Of a stretch of DNA of 64,000 nt, positions 37,475 to 46,075 are shown piece by piece (position 1 is the stretch's first letter; each line of letters opens with the position of its first letter). This stretch comes from Lentisphaerota bacterium. GTDB lineage: Bacteria > Verrucomicrobiota > Lentisphaeria > Victivallales > Victivallaceae. The stretch is from contig SUWD01000001.1 of NCBI GenBank assembly GCA_015061685.1, positions 186,001 to 250,000 on the forward strand, in the 5' to 3' direction. The notes beneath the pieces are model-generated. The model had not been told where the DNA came from. It searched no databases and saw only the letters and a program-made list of their open reading frames with translations. A program made the position numbers and the translations under genes.

Positions 37475-38635
37475 TCAATTCCCTCTGACATCGAAAACCC
37501 GGCGTAAAGCTTCGCCGGTAAAGTTGAAAGACATCACCGCAATAAACAATGCCGCTCCGGGGAAAAAGGTCAAGTGCCAGTATTCCAGCGGATCGTCAAA
37601 TGCCTGACGCAGTAAATTCCCCCAGCTCGCCGTCGGCGGCTGTACCCCGAAACCGAGAAAACTCAAGCCGCTTTCGCCTATGATCGCCCCGGCTATGCCA
37701 AATGTGAAACTTATCAGCACCGGAGCGGAAATATTGGGCAGAAGATGTTTAAAGAGGATCTTCCACCACGGCACACCGGCAACGATGCAGCTTTTGATGT
37801 AGGGCAGAGAACTCTCTTTCAACGTTTCTCCACGCACCAGAAAGGCAAGATTTATCCAGCCGGTAAGACCGATGACCAGAATCACCAGCGGGATCGATTC
37901 AGCGATTTTGTAATCCCCGAGCAGTGACATCAATATCAGCAGAAGCAGAAAGGTGGGGAAACAGAGCATTATCTCCACCAGACGCATCAGCAGAAGATCG
38001 AATCTCCCCCGGAAAAATCCGGCACTCATTCCCACAAATAAACCGATGACCACCGCCAGCAGCGTCGATAAGATCCCCACAGCCAGCGATACTCTTGCTC
38101 CATAGATCAGCCTTGCCGCCAAATCTCTGCCCACATCATCACATCCTAAAAGATGACCGTTTCCGGGAGCGGCATAGGGGGTGCTGACGATCTCATCCGG
38201 CCCGTAGGGGATCAAAGCGGTGATCCGGCATCCGGCACGGCGGTAATCGTTTTTATCCATGACCGGTTCAGTAAAGATAAAAGCCGCCAGCAGAGCAAGA
38301 GCCGGGAGGACGAGCAATATTTTCCGCAAAAACTTCCGGGTGCGGCAGAGGAAAATCACCAAAAGTGACAACGGCAGGTAGAGTGCGAGAAAATTGAAAA
38401 ATTTATCTACCAGCACTTCGGAACTTTCCGGAGCGAAAAAAGCCCTCCAGAATGGAGAAAATACCTCTCCGGTCCTTCCGGTGAAAAACCATGGTTTTCC
38501 GGTGGCGATAAAGGGGGCATAGAGGGCAGGAAAAAGCAGGAATACTATCCCGGCAGTCCCGATAAGAGCCACCGGGTCACGGAAAAAACGGCTCAAAGCA
38601 GCTTTCATCCGGGATTGCGAAGTTTTAGTACTCAT
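37475..38635 (-). CDS. peptide ABC transporter permease, OppC/DppC type
   Basis: A 386-residue inner-membrane permease. The N-terminal hydrophobic segment (residues about 22-40) and a second pair near 80-120 are followed by the conserved permease domain: LLGCDDVGRDLAARLIYGAR, five further spans, and the EAA loop AGVPWWKILFKHLLPNI that contacts the ATPase. GLSFLGFGVQPPTASWGNLL is typical of OppC/DppC. It overlaps the substrate-binding gene by 11 nt. Its usual partner OppB and the ATPases OppD/F are not adjacent and must come from elsewhere if it is functional. Confidence 0.9.
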   Translation of the reverse strand: MSTKTSQSRMKAALSRFFRDPVALIGTAGIVFLLFPALYAPFIATGKPWFFTGRTGEVFSPFWRAFFAPESSEVLVDKFFNFLALYLPLSLLVIFLCRTRKFLRKILLVLPALALLAAFIFTEPVMDKNDYRRAGCRITALIPYGPDEIVSTPYAAPGNGHLLGCDDVGRDLAARLIYGARVSLAVGILSTLLAVVIGLFVGMSAGFFRGRFDLLLMRLVEIMLCFPTFLLLLILMSLLGDYKIAESIPLVILVIGLTGWINLAFLVRGETLKESSLPYIKSCIVAGVPWWKILFKHLLPNISAPVLISFTFGIAGAIIGESGLSFLGFGVQPPTASWGNLLRQAFDDPLEYWHLTFFPGAALFIAVMSFNFTGEALRRVFDVRGN

Positions 38636-40469
38636 CGTTTCTTTCTCCGGGATTTTGCAGATCGTTGAGTGACAGAGGGGTGAATGTACGGCACATTTCA
38701 GATTTCAATTCACCATTCACCGCCAGATATTTCCAACGGGTGAAGCCAAAGTCATGCGGTACACTGTTCTCCAGCCACTTATAACGCAGTACCCCGGAAA
38801 CCGGGAAGCCTTCGTAGATCCATACACACTTCTCATCAAGCAGTTTGACCATCGCCAGATAAAGTGCATCTCTCTCCGGACAATCCGCCATAGTCAGAGC
38901 CTTTTCATACATCCGGTCAAATTCCGCATCCGAAAAACCGCAATAGTTGCAGCTGCCGATATTGCCGGAATAAAAAAGCTGTAAGAAATTCGCCGCATCC
39001 GGGTAGTCGCCCACCCACGAATAACGGAAAAGCTGAAATTTGCCCCGACGCAATTTGTCGGCAAAACGGGGACGGGAATTGAGCATGGAAAGCACTTCAA
39101 TACCGCATTTACGCCAGTCATCCACCGCCAATTCACCCATCTGACGGTGATTGACCGTGGAACCTGCCTGATCAAAGGTCAACTGCAAAGCCCTGCCGGT
39201 TTTCGGATCTACGCCGCCGGGATAACCTGCCTCATCAAGAAGACGGAATACTTCCGCATAATCCGGATGTGACGCTTCCGGTACCGGAATAAAGCCGGAT
39301 ACCCCTGCCGGGATCGGCCCCGCCGCCGCAAGCAGCATCCCCGAAGCATGATCTATACGGCGTCTTATATCGTAGGCAAGACGCAATGCCTGACGCAATT
39401 TCAAATTATTGCCCAGCACCGGATCACGGAAGTTGAAACCCACATAACGGATCTCAAAATCCGGGTGATTTTCCAAAATCACCCCTCTATCCTTAAGTGC
39501 CGGCAGTAAAATCCCCCCACCGGCAAGAGTCTGCTGATTATCCTTATCCAGAGCATTGTAATCCAGACGCCCCTGCAAAAACAACATCCACTGGGTCATC
39601 GGCTGACGGATCAGACTTATTTCCACACCATCGCAGAGCGGCAGTTTCCTCGTCCGGTCAGCCGGATCAGCCGCTTCAGCGAAATACTCCTCCCGGTAAT
39701 CGGGATTACGGACGAAGCTCAAACGCAGATTGGGAACCCACTCTTTAAGAATGAAAGGACCGCTTCCTGCCGGTTCCCGGCCCAGAGAATCGTGACCTTT
39801 CAACACCGCCGCCCGACGGGAAACGATTCCGGCATTGGGCATGGCAAGCAGCCAGAGGAAAGCCGGATCGGGATTTTCCAATGTCAAAATAAATTCCCGG
39901 TCAGAGATGATCTTTATGCCGCTGATCTCCTCATCATAGCAGGAAATATCCCCTTTTTCAGCAGCAGCACACCTTTTCCGGAACTCCTCCAATCCGGCGA
40001 TCCTGCTGCGATAGATCCAGTAAACCGGACTGTGATTTCTCGGATCAGCTATCCGCAGAATGGAGAATTTCACATCCTCTGCACTTATTTTACGCTCGTT
40101 GGGACTGGAAAATGCACTGTTTGCCGCAAAATAAAGATCATCCCGCAGTAAAAAACGGTAACTTTTGCCGTCGGCGGAAACTTCCGGCATGGAGCAGATC
40201 ATCGACGGAATAAGTTTATACGGCCTTGCCAGATAATCATACTGCACCAGTGTGTCGTAACACAGTGCGGTCAAATCACGTCCGGCAAGATCATCGGCAT
40301 AAGCCGGATCCAGATTCTTGGCGGCTCCACCGGCGGCACTGTACAAAATCCTGCTCCCTGCCGGAGTCTTTTCCTCCTGCCGGGGCAGAAAAATACAGAG
40401 CAACAGCAGTACGGCAATAATGCCCACTGCTGCTGCCGTTGAGAAACGCCATTTCCGGAGAAACTTCAT
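38625..40469 (-). CDS. ABC transporter substrate-binding protein, family 5 (OppA-like)
   Basis: A 614-residue extracytoplasmic solute-binding protein. It has an N-terminal hydrophobic anchor (residues about 9-28) with one Cys but no clear lipobox, then the SBP_bac_5 pattern: NLDPAYADDLAGRDLTALCYDTLVQYD, ADGKSYRFLLRDDLYF, DVKFSILR, GSGPFILKEW, FNFRDPVLGNNLKLRQAL and RYSWVGDYPDAANFLQLF. Such proteins bind peptides or sugars for Opp/Dpp-type importers. It overlaps rhaB by 4 nt (ATGA), so the transporter and the sugar kinase are coupled; an oligosaccharide or glycopeptide ligand is conceivable. Confidence 0.92.
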   Translation of the reverse strand: MKFLRKWRFSTAAAVGIIAVLLLLCIFLPRQEEKTPAGSRILYSAAGGAAKNLDPAYADDLAGRDLTALCYDTLVQYDYLARPYKLIPSMICSMPEVSADGKSYRFLLRDDLYFAANSAFSSPNERKISAEDVKFSILRIADPRNHSPVYWIYRSRIAGLEEFRKRCAAAEKGDISCYDEEISGIKIISDREFILTLENPDPAFLWLLAMPNAGIVSRRAAVLKGHDSLGREPAGSGPFILKEWVPNLRLSFVRNPDYREEYFAEAADPADRTRKLPLCDGVEISLIRQPMTQWMLFLQGRLDYNALDKDNQQTLAGGGILLPALKDRGVILENHPDFEIRYVGFNFRDPVLGNNLKLRQALRLAYDIRRRIDHASGMLLAAAGPIPAGVSGFIPVPEASHPDYAEVFRLLDEAGYPGGVDPKTGRALQLTFDQAGSTVNHRQMGELAVDDWRKCGIEVLSMLNSRPRFADKLRRGKFQLFRYSWVGDYPDAANFLQLFYSGNIGSCNYCGFSDAEFDRMYEKALTMADCPERDALYLAMVKLLDEKCVWIYEGFPVSGVLRYKWLENSVPHDFGFTRWKYLAVNGELKSEMCRTFTPLSLNDLQNPGERNDEY

Positions 40470-41944
40470 TTTGTGGAGATCACCCGGAATTGCTCTCTTA
40501 CAGAAGCATATTTATCCGCCATTGCGGAATCAGAAGTGAATGTTTTCAACTCAAAGGAGTTGCGGATGACCTGACGCACTCCGGCAAGTGAATCGACTTC
40601 ACCCGCCGCCATCGCCTGAACCAGAATATTTCCGGCGGCAGTCGCTTCAACAGGACCGGCTACCACCTGACGGTCAAGGGAACTTGCGGTCAATTCCATA
40701 AGGAAGCCGTCTTTAGTACCGCCGCCGACCACATTCAAGCAGGCATATTTGACCTTGAGCAGATTCTCCAGCAGAGCGATCTTTTCGCTGAAGTAGAGTG
40801 CCAGACTGTCATAGACCGCCCGGACAACCTCGGCATCCGTGAAGTTTTCACCCTGACCGGTGCGTTTCAGAAATGCCCGGATATTGCCCGGCATATCTCC
40901 CGGAGCGGCAAATTCAGAACAGTTGGGGTTGATGAAGTATTTACACGGCTCGCTTTTGCGTGCCATCTGTTCCATATCGTTGAAAGAGAGATTTTTGCCT
41001 TCCTCGTTCCAGACCCGGCGAAGCTCCTGAAAGAGCCATGAACCCATAATATTGGTCAGGAAACGGATCTTGCCGCCGACTCCGCCCTCATTGGTGAGAG
41101 ACTGTTTTTCACTCTCACTGCTGATCATGGGAGCATCGATCTCCGCACCCAGCAACGCCCAGGTACCGGCACTCAAATACGCCCAGCTGCCCTCGACCGG
41201 AGCAGGAACTGCGGAAACAGCACTGGCGGTGTCATGGGCGCCGCATTTGAAAATCGGAATAGGATCGCAACCCAATTCAGCACACAATTCGGCACTCAAT
41301 TCACCGGAGAGAGTACCGGCTTCCACGATTTCGGGGAAAACGTCACGGGGCAGACCGAGTTTGTCGATCAATTCCCAATGCCAGTTGCGGCTCGCCGGAT
41401 CAAGAAGATTGGTCGTGGAGCAGAAAGTATATTCAGCTTTGGCACTGCCGCCCAGAGAGAGAGCAAGAGCATCGGGGATGGGCAGGAAGAAGGAGTTTTC
41501 AAAATCTTCCGGATGCTCCTCGTAGTGGGCACAGAGCTGATAGATGGTATTGAGTGTCATGCACTGGATACCGGTGTACTGATAAAGCTCGCTTTGAGAA
41601 ATTTTCTGCCACACCTTTTCGGCGGCGGCAACAGTACGGGTATCCCGGTAGTTGTAGGGCAGACGGCGTGCTTTGCCGGTGGTCCTGTCGAAAAAGACAT
41701 AATCCACACCCCAGGTGTCAATGGCAATACCGTCAAGTTTCACTCCGGTCTGCAGAGCATTTTTGAGTCCGGTTTTCAACTCATTGCAGAGCCGGGGATA
41801 GTCCCAGTAGAAAGAACCGTCGATCTCAACCGGTCCGTTGGGGAAGCGGTGAACCTCCTGCATGGCAAGTTTGCCGTTATCCACGGTACCGATGATTGCC
41901 CGGCCGCTGGATGCACCCAGATCAAATGCGAGAAAATTTTTCAT
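40466..41944 (-). CDS. rhaB: rhamnulokinase
   Basis: A 492-residue FGGY-family kinase that phosphorylates L-rhamnulose. The N-terminal phosphate-binding loop is FLAFDLGASSGRAIIG; RhaB-like segments include AIDTWGVDYVFFDR, LPYNYRDTRT, KCGAHDTASAVSAVP and NVVGGGTKDGFLMELTASSL. ATG 41944 is the natural start (AGGAG at spacing 9); 34 in-frame codons upstream run into a dispersed repeat. It is the first gene of the operon with oppA-like, oppC-like, hydE and a glycosyltransferase. Rhamnose isomerase and aldolase genes are not in the window. Confidence 0.9.
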   Translation of the reverse strand: MKNFLAFDLGASSGRAIIGTVDNGKLAMQEVHRFPNGPVEIDGSFYWDYPRLCNELKTGLKNALQTGVKLDGIAIDTWGVDYVFFDRTTGKARRLPYNYRDTRTVAAAEKVWQKISQSELYQYTGIQCMTLNTIYQLCAHYEEHPEDFENSFFLPIPDALALSLGGSAKAEYTFCSTTNLLDPASRNWHWELIDKLGLPRDVFPEIVEAGTLSGELSAELCAELGCDPIPIFKCGAHDTASAVSAVPAPVEGSWAYLSAGTWALLGAEIDAPMISSESEKQSLTNEGGVGGKIRFLTNIMGSWLFQELRRVWNEEGKNLSFNDMEQMARKSEPCKYFINPNCSEFAAPGDMPGNIRAFLKRTGQGENFTDAEVVRAVYDSLALYFSEKIALLENLLKVKYACLNVVGGGTKDGFLMELTASSLDRQVVAGPVEATAAGNILVQAMAAGEVDSLAGVRQVIRNSFELKTFTSDSAMADKYASVREQFRVISTK

Positions 41945-41967
41945 TGTTTGCTTTGCTCCTTTTTGAT

Positions 41968-42176
41968 TTATTGTCTCATTTTTTGTGAAAAATCTTTCCT
42001 GCGGTGGCGTCTTGCGGGTAATCTCGAGCCTTCCTCCGCAATCCATCCACCGGTTGCTGACAACCCCGTTTTTGCGGGATTAACGAATCACAATTTATGT
42101 GGTACTTTTTTTACGTTAACAAAAATGTTTTTTTACAAGCTCCTGTTACGGGTTTTACAAAATTCGGGATATTATC
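41968..42176 (-). repeat. dispersed leader element, copy A (internally deleted), upstream of rhaB
   Basis: About 209 bp similar to copies near 55.6 kb and 61.7 kb. Read with rhaB, it starts near GATAATATCCCGAATTTTG and ends near GATTTTTCACAAAAAATGAG, 24 nt before the rhaB ATG. The central palindrome found in copies B and C is replaced by a short unrelated stretch. A candidate promoter TTGTTA-17-CATAAA lies at 42094-42122. This accounts for most of the 291-nt rhaB-hisA gap; the remainder shows nothing further. Confidence 0.75.
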
Positions 42177-42235
42177 TTTTGATTATTGATATTCCAAAAA
42201 TTGTATTGAATTATATCAGACGGTCATTTTTGATT

Positions 42236-43021
42236 TCAAAACTCCGTTATCATATTGCTGCGGGCGGCGACCTTTTCGTAGGGGATCGTACCGCCGAAAA
42301 TATCCAATGCCGAACCGATCGTGTAATCCACTTTGCCCTTTCCGGTATTTTCAATGAAACTGATATCCTCAAACGAGGCAATGCCTCCGGCATAGACACA
42401 CTTAACCGGGGATTTTTCCGCCAGCAAAGTGAGCAATTCGCCGTCGATACCGGAACATTTTCCCTCAACATCGACCGCATGGACCAGAAATTCCAGACAG
42501 CTGGAGGCAAGTTTTTCCAGCGTTTCAGAATTCAGCTCCATCGTCGTGAAATTTTTCCACCGGTCAGTGACGACCATGTACCTGCCTGAAGCATCCTTGC
42601 GGCAGGAAAGGTCTAAAACTATCCGCTCTTTACCGACTGCTTTCAGGAGTTTCCGCAGATTTTCCTCGTGAAAAACTCCGCCGGAAAAAACAAAACTTGT
42701 CACTATCACCGCACTTGCTCCGGCATCCAGAAAACTTCTGGCATTATCGGCATTGACCCCGCCGCCAAGCTGCAAACCGCCCGGATAAGCCCGCAAAGCG
42801 GCAAGTGCCGCCTCATCATTGCCGGGACCAAGCTTGATGACATGGCCGCCGGCAAGCCGGTCTTTGCGGTAAAGTTCAGCAAAATAAGAGGGGGGATTGG
42901 CGGCGATGAAATTGGTACGCAAAGAGCTATCGTCCCCGGTATTGAGCGTACCGCCGACGATCTGTTTCACTTTGCCCTCATGCAGATCAATGCAGGGGCG
43001 GAAATGTGCCGTTTCCCTCAT
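42236..43021 (-). CDS. hisA: ProFAR isomerase HisA, eukaryotic-like type
   Basis: A 261-residue TIM-barrel isomerase of histidine biosynthesis (ProFAR to PRFAR). The N-terminus FRPCIDLHEGKVKQIVGGTL, with catalytic Asp in the CIDLH motif, and the insertions around VVTDRWKNFTTMELN and EFLVHAVDVEGKCSGID resemble fungal HIS6 and related bacterial proteins more than the usual bacterial HisA. The second catalytic Asp is in HAVDVEG, with the phosphate site in VYAGGIASFEDI. It is the last gene of the ricT operon and overlaps the preceding unknown gene by 4 nt. No other his genes are nearby. Confidence 0.88.
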   Translation of the reverse strand: MRETAHFRPCIDLHEGKVKQIVGGTLNTGDDSSLRTNFIAANPPSYFAELYRKDRLAGGHVIKLGPGNDEAALAALRAYPGGLQLGGGVNADNARSFLDAGASAVIVTSFVFSGGVFHEENLRKLLKAVGKERIVLDLSCRKDASGRYMVVTDRWKNFTTMELNSETLEKLASSCLEFLVHAVDVEGKCSGIDGELLTLLAEKSPVKCVYAGGIASFEDISFIENTGKGKVDYTIGSALDIFGGTIPYEKVAARSNMITEF

Positions 43022-44064
43022 AATTCCTCCCGGTCAGGGAAGCTCATTTTCCCCGGTACCAGAGCGAGATTACCGGCGATGACCGATCCATCCAAACCGC
43101 GGATATCCGTCACGATCCGGCAGCTGCCGCCCTTGCGTGCCATAACGGTATTGCTCCAGATATATTCATCAAAAATCTCTCCAAGCATCCCGTGAAGCAC
43201 CTTTTTGCCCGGACGGGAAACGTGAGAACCGTCTTCACAGCAATTCTCTCCGGAAATCCGCACCACCGGAGTGGAATTTTCCTCCTGTTTGCGGATGAAA
43301 CTGCGGAAGTCCCGGTGGGCGGATGCCGCCGCAAAACAGCCGTCAATAAGAAGATCCGCTTTCTCCGGAAGATCATCGGCTGCAGCGGCAACCGCAAACA
43401 GAGCTTTGAATCTCCACGGTCTTTTCTCCGCAACAGCATCTTCCGGCAGCGAGAAAATATGACGCACCCAGCGGATACCGCCGGCTTCAGCAGTTATCAA
43501 ATGCCGGGAAACCGCTCCCGGAGAGAGTGCGGCACAGTTGTGCCGCCACAGATCATCGCCGCAGTAAAACTCCGCCCGGACGCCGTCAGCAAAGATCACC
43601 TGAACTGCCATCGGCAGATCAGAACCATCGTAAATGACCGGCGAAATTTGCTTTTTCTGCATCTCTTTTTCTCCGGCAAAGAGCATATTGACTCCGACAG
43701 CTTCTCCGGCGAAGAAGATCTCCTCAAGGGAAAGATCGTCGATTTTTCCACCGTTGTCAGCGGCGATATCATCGGTCAATTCTCCGGTGTTTCCGGCAAA
43801 TTTCCACTGTCTTTTCACCCGGTATTCACAGCCGAAAGGGATGACATTCTCACTCTCCGCCTCGGCGGAAAGGGTATCATTTGCCATGTGGCGGCGGAGT
43901 TTTTCCGCCAATCCCAGAGCTTCATCGAAGTTGCCGGTTCTGATTCTGCCGATGCTCAAAACTTTGCGGCCATTGGCAAAGAGGGCGGCACTTTCACTGC
44001 CGTCGGGATAAAGTTCAAAAGAACTTGTCGCCGAAGCTATCTGGATCTGTGATTCAATTTTCAT
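43018..44064 (-). CDS. hypothetical protein, 348 residues
   Basis: Not recognised. The protein has no signal peptide or membrane span. It begins MKIESQIQIASATSSFELYPDG and looks like a mostly beta protein in the first 130 residues, with segments such as YRVKRQWKFAGNTGELTDD and VQVIFADGVRAEFYCGDDLWRHN. A Cys pair (ENCCEDGSHVSRPG) lies near residue 295. It overlaps the metallopeptidase-like gene by 11 nt and hisA by 4 nt, so it is firmly part of this operon. Codon use looks like its neighbours. A carbohydrate- or substrate-binding role cannot be argued from what is visible. Confidence 0.75.
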   Translation of the reverse strand: MKIESQIQIASATSSFELYPDGSESAALFANGRKVLSIGRIRTGNFDEALGLAEKLRRHMANDTLSAEAESENVIPFGCEYRVKRQWKFAGNTGELTDDIAADNGGKIDDLSLEEIFFAGEAVGVNMLFAGEKEMQKKQISPVIYDGSDLPMAVQVIFADGVRAEFYCGDDLWRHNCAALSPGAVSRHLITAEAGGIRWVRHIFSLPEDAVAEKRPWRFKALFAVAAAADDLPEKADLLIDGCFAAASAHRDFRSFIRKQEENSTPVVRISGENCCEDGSHVSRPGKKVLHGMLGEIFDEYIWSNTVMARKGGSCRIVTDIRGLDGSVIAGNLALVPGKMSFPDREEL

Positions 44065-44986
44065 AATTCAATTCTTCTTTCTCATCTCCGGGAATTTCAT
44101 TCTGCCGGAAAAAACGTTTTTCAATAACCTGCCAACGCACGGACTTTTCAGCCTTGCTTCTGACCAGAGCGTCGATCTCATCCGCTCCGGAATTGCCGAT
44201 GTCAAGCAATTCATCCGGAGTACAGCGGAAAAGTACCGCTTCCGGGTGGATACACCCCGATTTGACCAGCACTTTGCGTGCCTGACCGACCAGAAGCCGG
44301 GAACAGAAATTACGCCACAAAAGATAAAGCGGATAAAGCACCGCGATTATCCAGAAAATCCACGACGGAAAGGACGGATTCCACAATGCCCGCAGTAATT
44401 CAGCAATCGGCAGCAGCATCACCGGCAGCAGAAAAAACAACGCATCAGAACCGGAAATAAAACAATTCCCCAGGTAACGCCGCAACCCGGACGGTGAAGT
44501 CTGATAGGCAAAATACTCCTCCAGCGTCGGATCATCCAAAACCTGCCGCACCGAATGGCACAACTCATGAGCAAGTAATTCTTCTCTGCGGTAATTGAGG
44601 AACTTCGCCTTTTTCCGGAAAGCATCCCTCAATAAAAAAACCGCAAAATTTTCTTCGGGATCTCCGATCATACATCCGCCCCAAAGCAAACCGACCTGTT
44701 TCGTAAGGTAAAATCCCGGCACATGGCGGACGGAAAAACCGTAAAGTTTTTCCGTTATTCCGGCGGCTTCGGCGGTCAATTCCGGCGATATCCGGCAATC
44801 GGAACTTACCTCGAAAAGGTCGAAAAGCCGGACTTTTTCTCCGGAAGCAAGTTCCGCTTCAAAATCGGCATAGATCTTTTCCGTATTCTCCACCCGCTGC
44901 AAAAACTCCCCGGCACTTTCGGTCTCTTTGATCAGAAAACCGGCAGAATCCAATGCGGCAAGTTTTTCCAGCGTTTCAGAATTCAC
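44054..44986 (-). CDS. membrane-associated protein with HELCH zinc-metallopeptidase-like motif
   Basis: A 310-residue protein with a cytoplasmic N-terminal part and two or three hydrophobic helices near residues 178-225 (FISGSDALFFLLPVMLLPIA; WIFWIIAVLYPLYLLW). Before them is LLAHELCHSVRQVLDDPTLEEYF: His140, Glu141 and His144 match HEXXH, with Glu156/157 as possible third ligand. This resembles gluzincin/minigluzincin sites but no family is identified. It overlaps ricT by 4 nt (ATGA) and the next gene by 11 nt. The first nine residues after Met share 29 identical bases with an internal part of hisA. Confidence 0.7.
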   Translation of the reverse strand: MNSETLEKLAALDSAGFLIKETESAGEFLQRVENTEKIYADFEAELASGEKVRLFDLFEVSSDCRISPELTAEAAGITEKLYGFSVRHVPGFYLTKQVGLLWGGCMIGDPEENFAVFLLRDAFRKKAKFLNYRREELLAHELCHSVRQVLDDPTLEEYFAYQTSPSGLRRYLGNCFISGSDALFFLLPVMLLPIAELLRALWNPSFPSWIFWIIAVLYPLYLLWRNFCSRLLVGQARKVLVKSGCIHPEAVLFRCTPDELLDIGNSGADEIDALVRSKAEKSVRWQVIEKRFFRQNEIPGDEKEELNYEN

Positions 44987-45858
44987 TTTTTCGCTCCGGG
45001 ATTGTTTTTGCCGTTGTGTTTTTCGCTGTTTTCATTGCGGTTCTTACCGCCTTTATCGTTGCGGCAGACGGTGATTTCCGATACCGGGAAAGTTGCCGCA
45101 TTGCCGTTTTCAAAAGTGACGGTAACTTTGGACGTGAGCAAATTGCGGTCGGTGATCCTGCCGACACCGGAGGGGGTTTCGCAGAATTCGCCTTTGCGGG
45201 GCATATTTTTTTCCAGTTCCAGATACCCCTCATGCTCATATTTCAAACAGCATTTGAGCCTGCCGCAAACCCCGGAGATCGTCCCCGGAGTCAGCAGAAG
45301 ATCCTGCTCTTTTGCCATTTTGACGTTGATTGAATTGAATTCTTTGAGGAAGCGGCTGCAGCAAAGCACCTGACCGCAGACGGCAATACCGCCGTAAATA
45401 CCGGTCTCATCTCTCACACCGATCTGCCGCAATTCGATCCTCACGCTCAACGCCCGGGAAAGCTCCTTGACCAATTCCCGGAAATCCACCCTGCCGTCAG
45501 CACAGAATTGCACGGTAAGCAGTTTGCGGTCAAGAGTATAGTGAGCGTTGACCGGATTCATTTCCAGAAAAAGTTTTTCGATCCATTCCCTGACGATCGC
45601 CATATCACTTTTGGCTTTGCGGCGGTTCTCATCGGCTTCGGCAAGTTCCGGCTCTCCGGCGATGCGGAGTACCTGCGGCAGATCTTCGATCCTCGAAGTC
45701 ATGCTCGGAGCTGACAACTGCACTCCCAATGTGCCGATATCCTCGTAAAAATCCCGCCGGAAAACCACCAAAACGCCGCGTTTCAGTTCCAGTTCCTCCG
45801 CGGCACGCACTTCAAAAGAAGCACCGTTTTCCAGTTTGACTGTCCAGACGTTTTCCAT
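44983..45858 (-). CDS. ricT: PSP1/RicT-family protein
   Basis: A 291-residue protein of the PSP1/YaaT family. It has the conserved cysteine cluster CGQVLCCSRFLKEFNSINVK and GTISGVCGRLKCCLKYE, which in B. subtilis RicT helps bind an Fe-S cluster with RicA and RicF and affects RNA processing by RNase Y. The C-terminal tail (about 25 residues) is Lys/Asn-rich and low complexity. It is the first gene of a four-gene overlapping operon with its own promoter, divergent from purA. Confidence 0.88.
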   Translation of the reverse strand: MENVWTVKLENGASFEVRAAEELELKRGVLVVFRRDFYEDIGTLGVQLSAPSMTSRIEDLPQVLRIAGEPELAEADENRRKAKSDMAIVREWIEKLFLEMNPVNAHYTLDRKLLTVQFCADGRVDFRELVKELSRALSVRIELRQIGVRDETGIYGGIAVCGQVLCCSRFLKEFNSINVKMAKEQDLLLTPGTISGVCGRLKCCLKYEHEGYLELEKNMPRKGEFCETPSGVGRITDRNLLTSKVTVTFENGNAATFPVSEITVCRNDKGGKNRNENSEKHNGKNNPGAKK

Positions 45859-45912
45859 AATACTAAATTATCTTACCAGAATGTTTGATTACTTTTTTAT
45901 TGACTTAGGGAC

Positions 45913-45941
45913 AATATAGCAGTTCAAAGGCACATTTACAA
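45913..45941 (-). promoter_or_regulatory. promoter for the ricT-hisA operon
   Basis: TTGTAA (45936-45941), 17 bp, TATATT (45913-45918) on the minus strand; leader of about 50 nt to the ricT ATG. Confidence 0.6.
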
Positions 45942-45992
45942 GTAATTTTCCGCTGATTGGCAAGGAAATGTGCAAAAAGAACTCCAACGCAT

Positions 45993-46021
45993 TTGAAAAA
46001 AACGCTCTTTGATGCTATTTT
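45993..46021 (+). promoter_or_regulatory. promoter for purA-rodA
   Basis: TTGAAA (45993-45998), 17 bp, TATTTT (46016-46021) on the plus strand, about 50 nt before the purA ATG. It is divergent from the ricT promoter, with some 50 bp between the two -35 boxes. Confidence 0.55.
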
Positions 46022-46075
46022 ATGGTTTAAGTGTTTTTATTTGGGCAACAGAGCATAAAGAACAGGAGTTTTGCT

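Noticed and set aside
41945-42046. N-terminal extension of RhaB into the dispersed element
   Set aside because: The ATG at 41944 has a good ribosome site and gives the standard FGGY start; upstream codons are element sequence.
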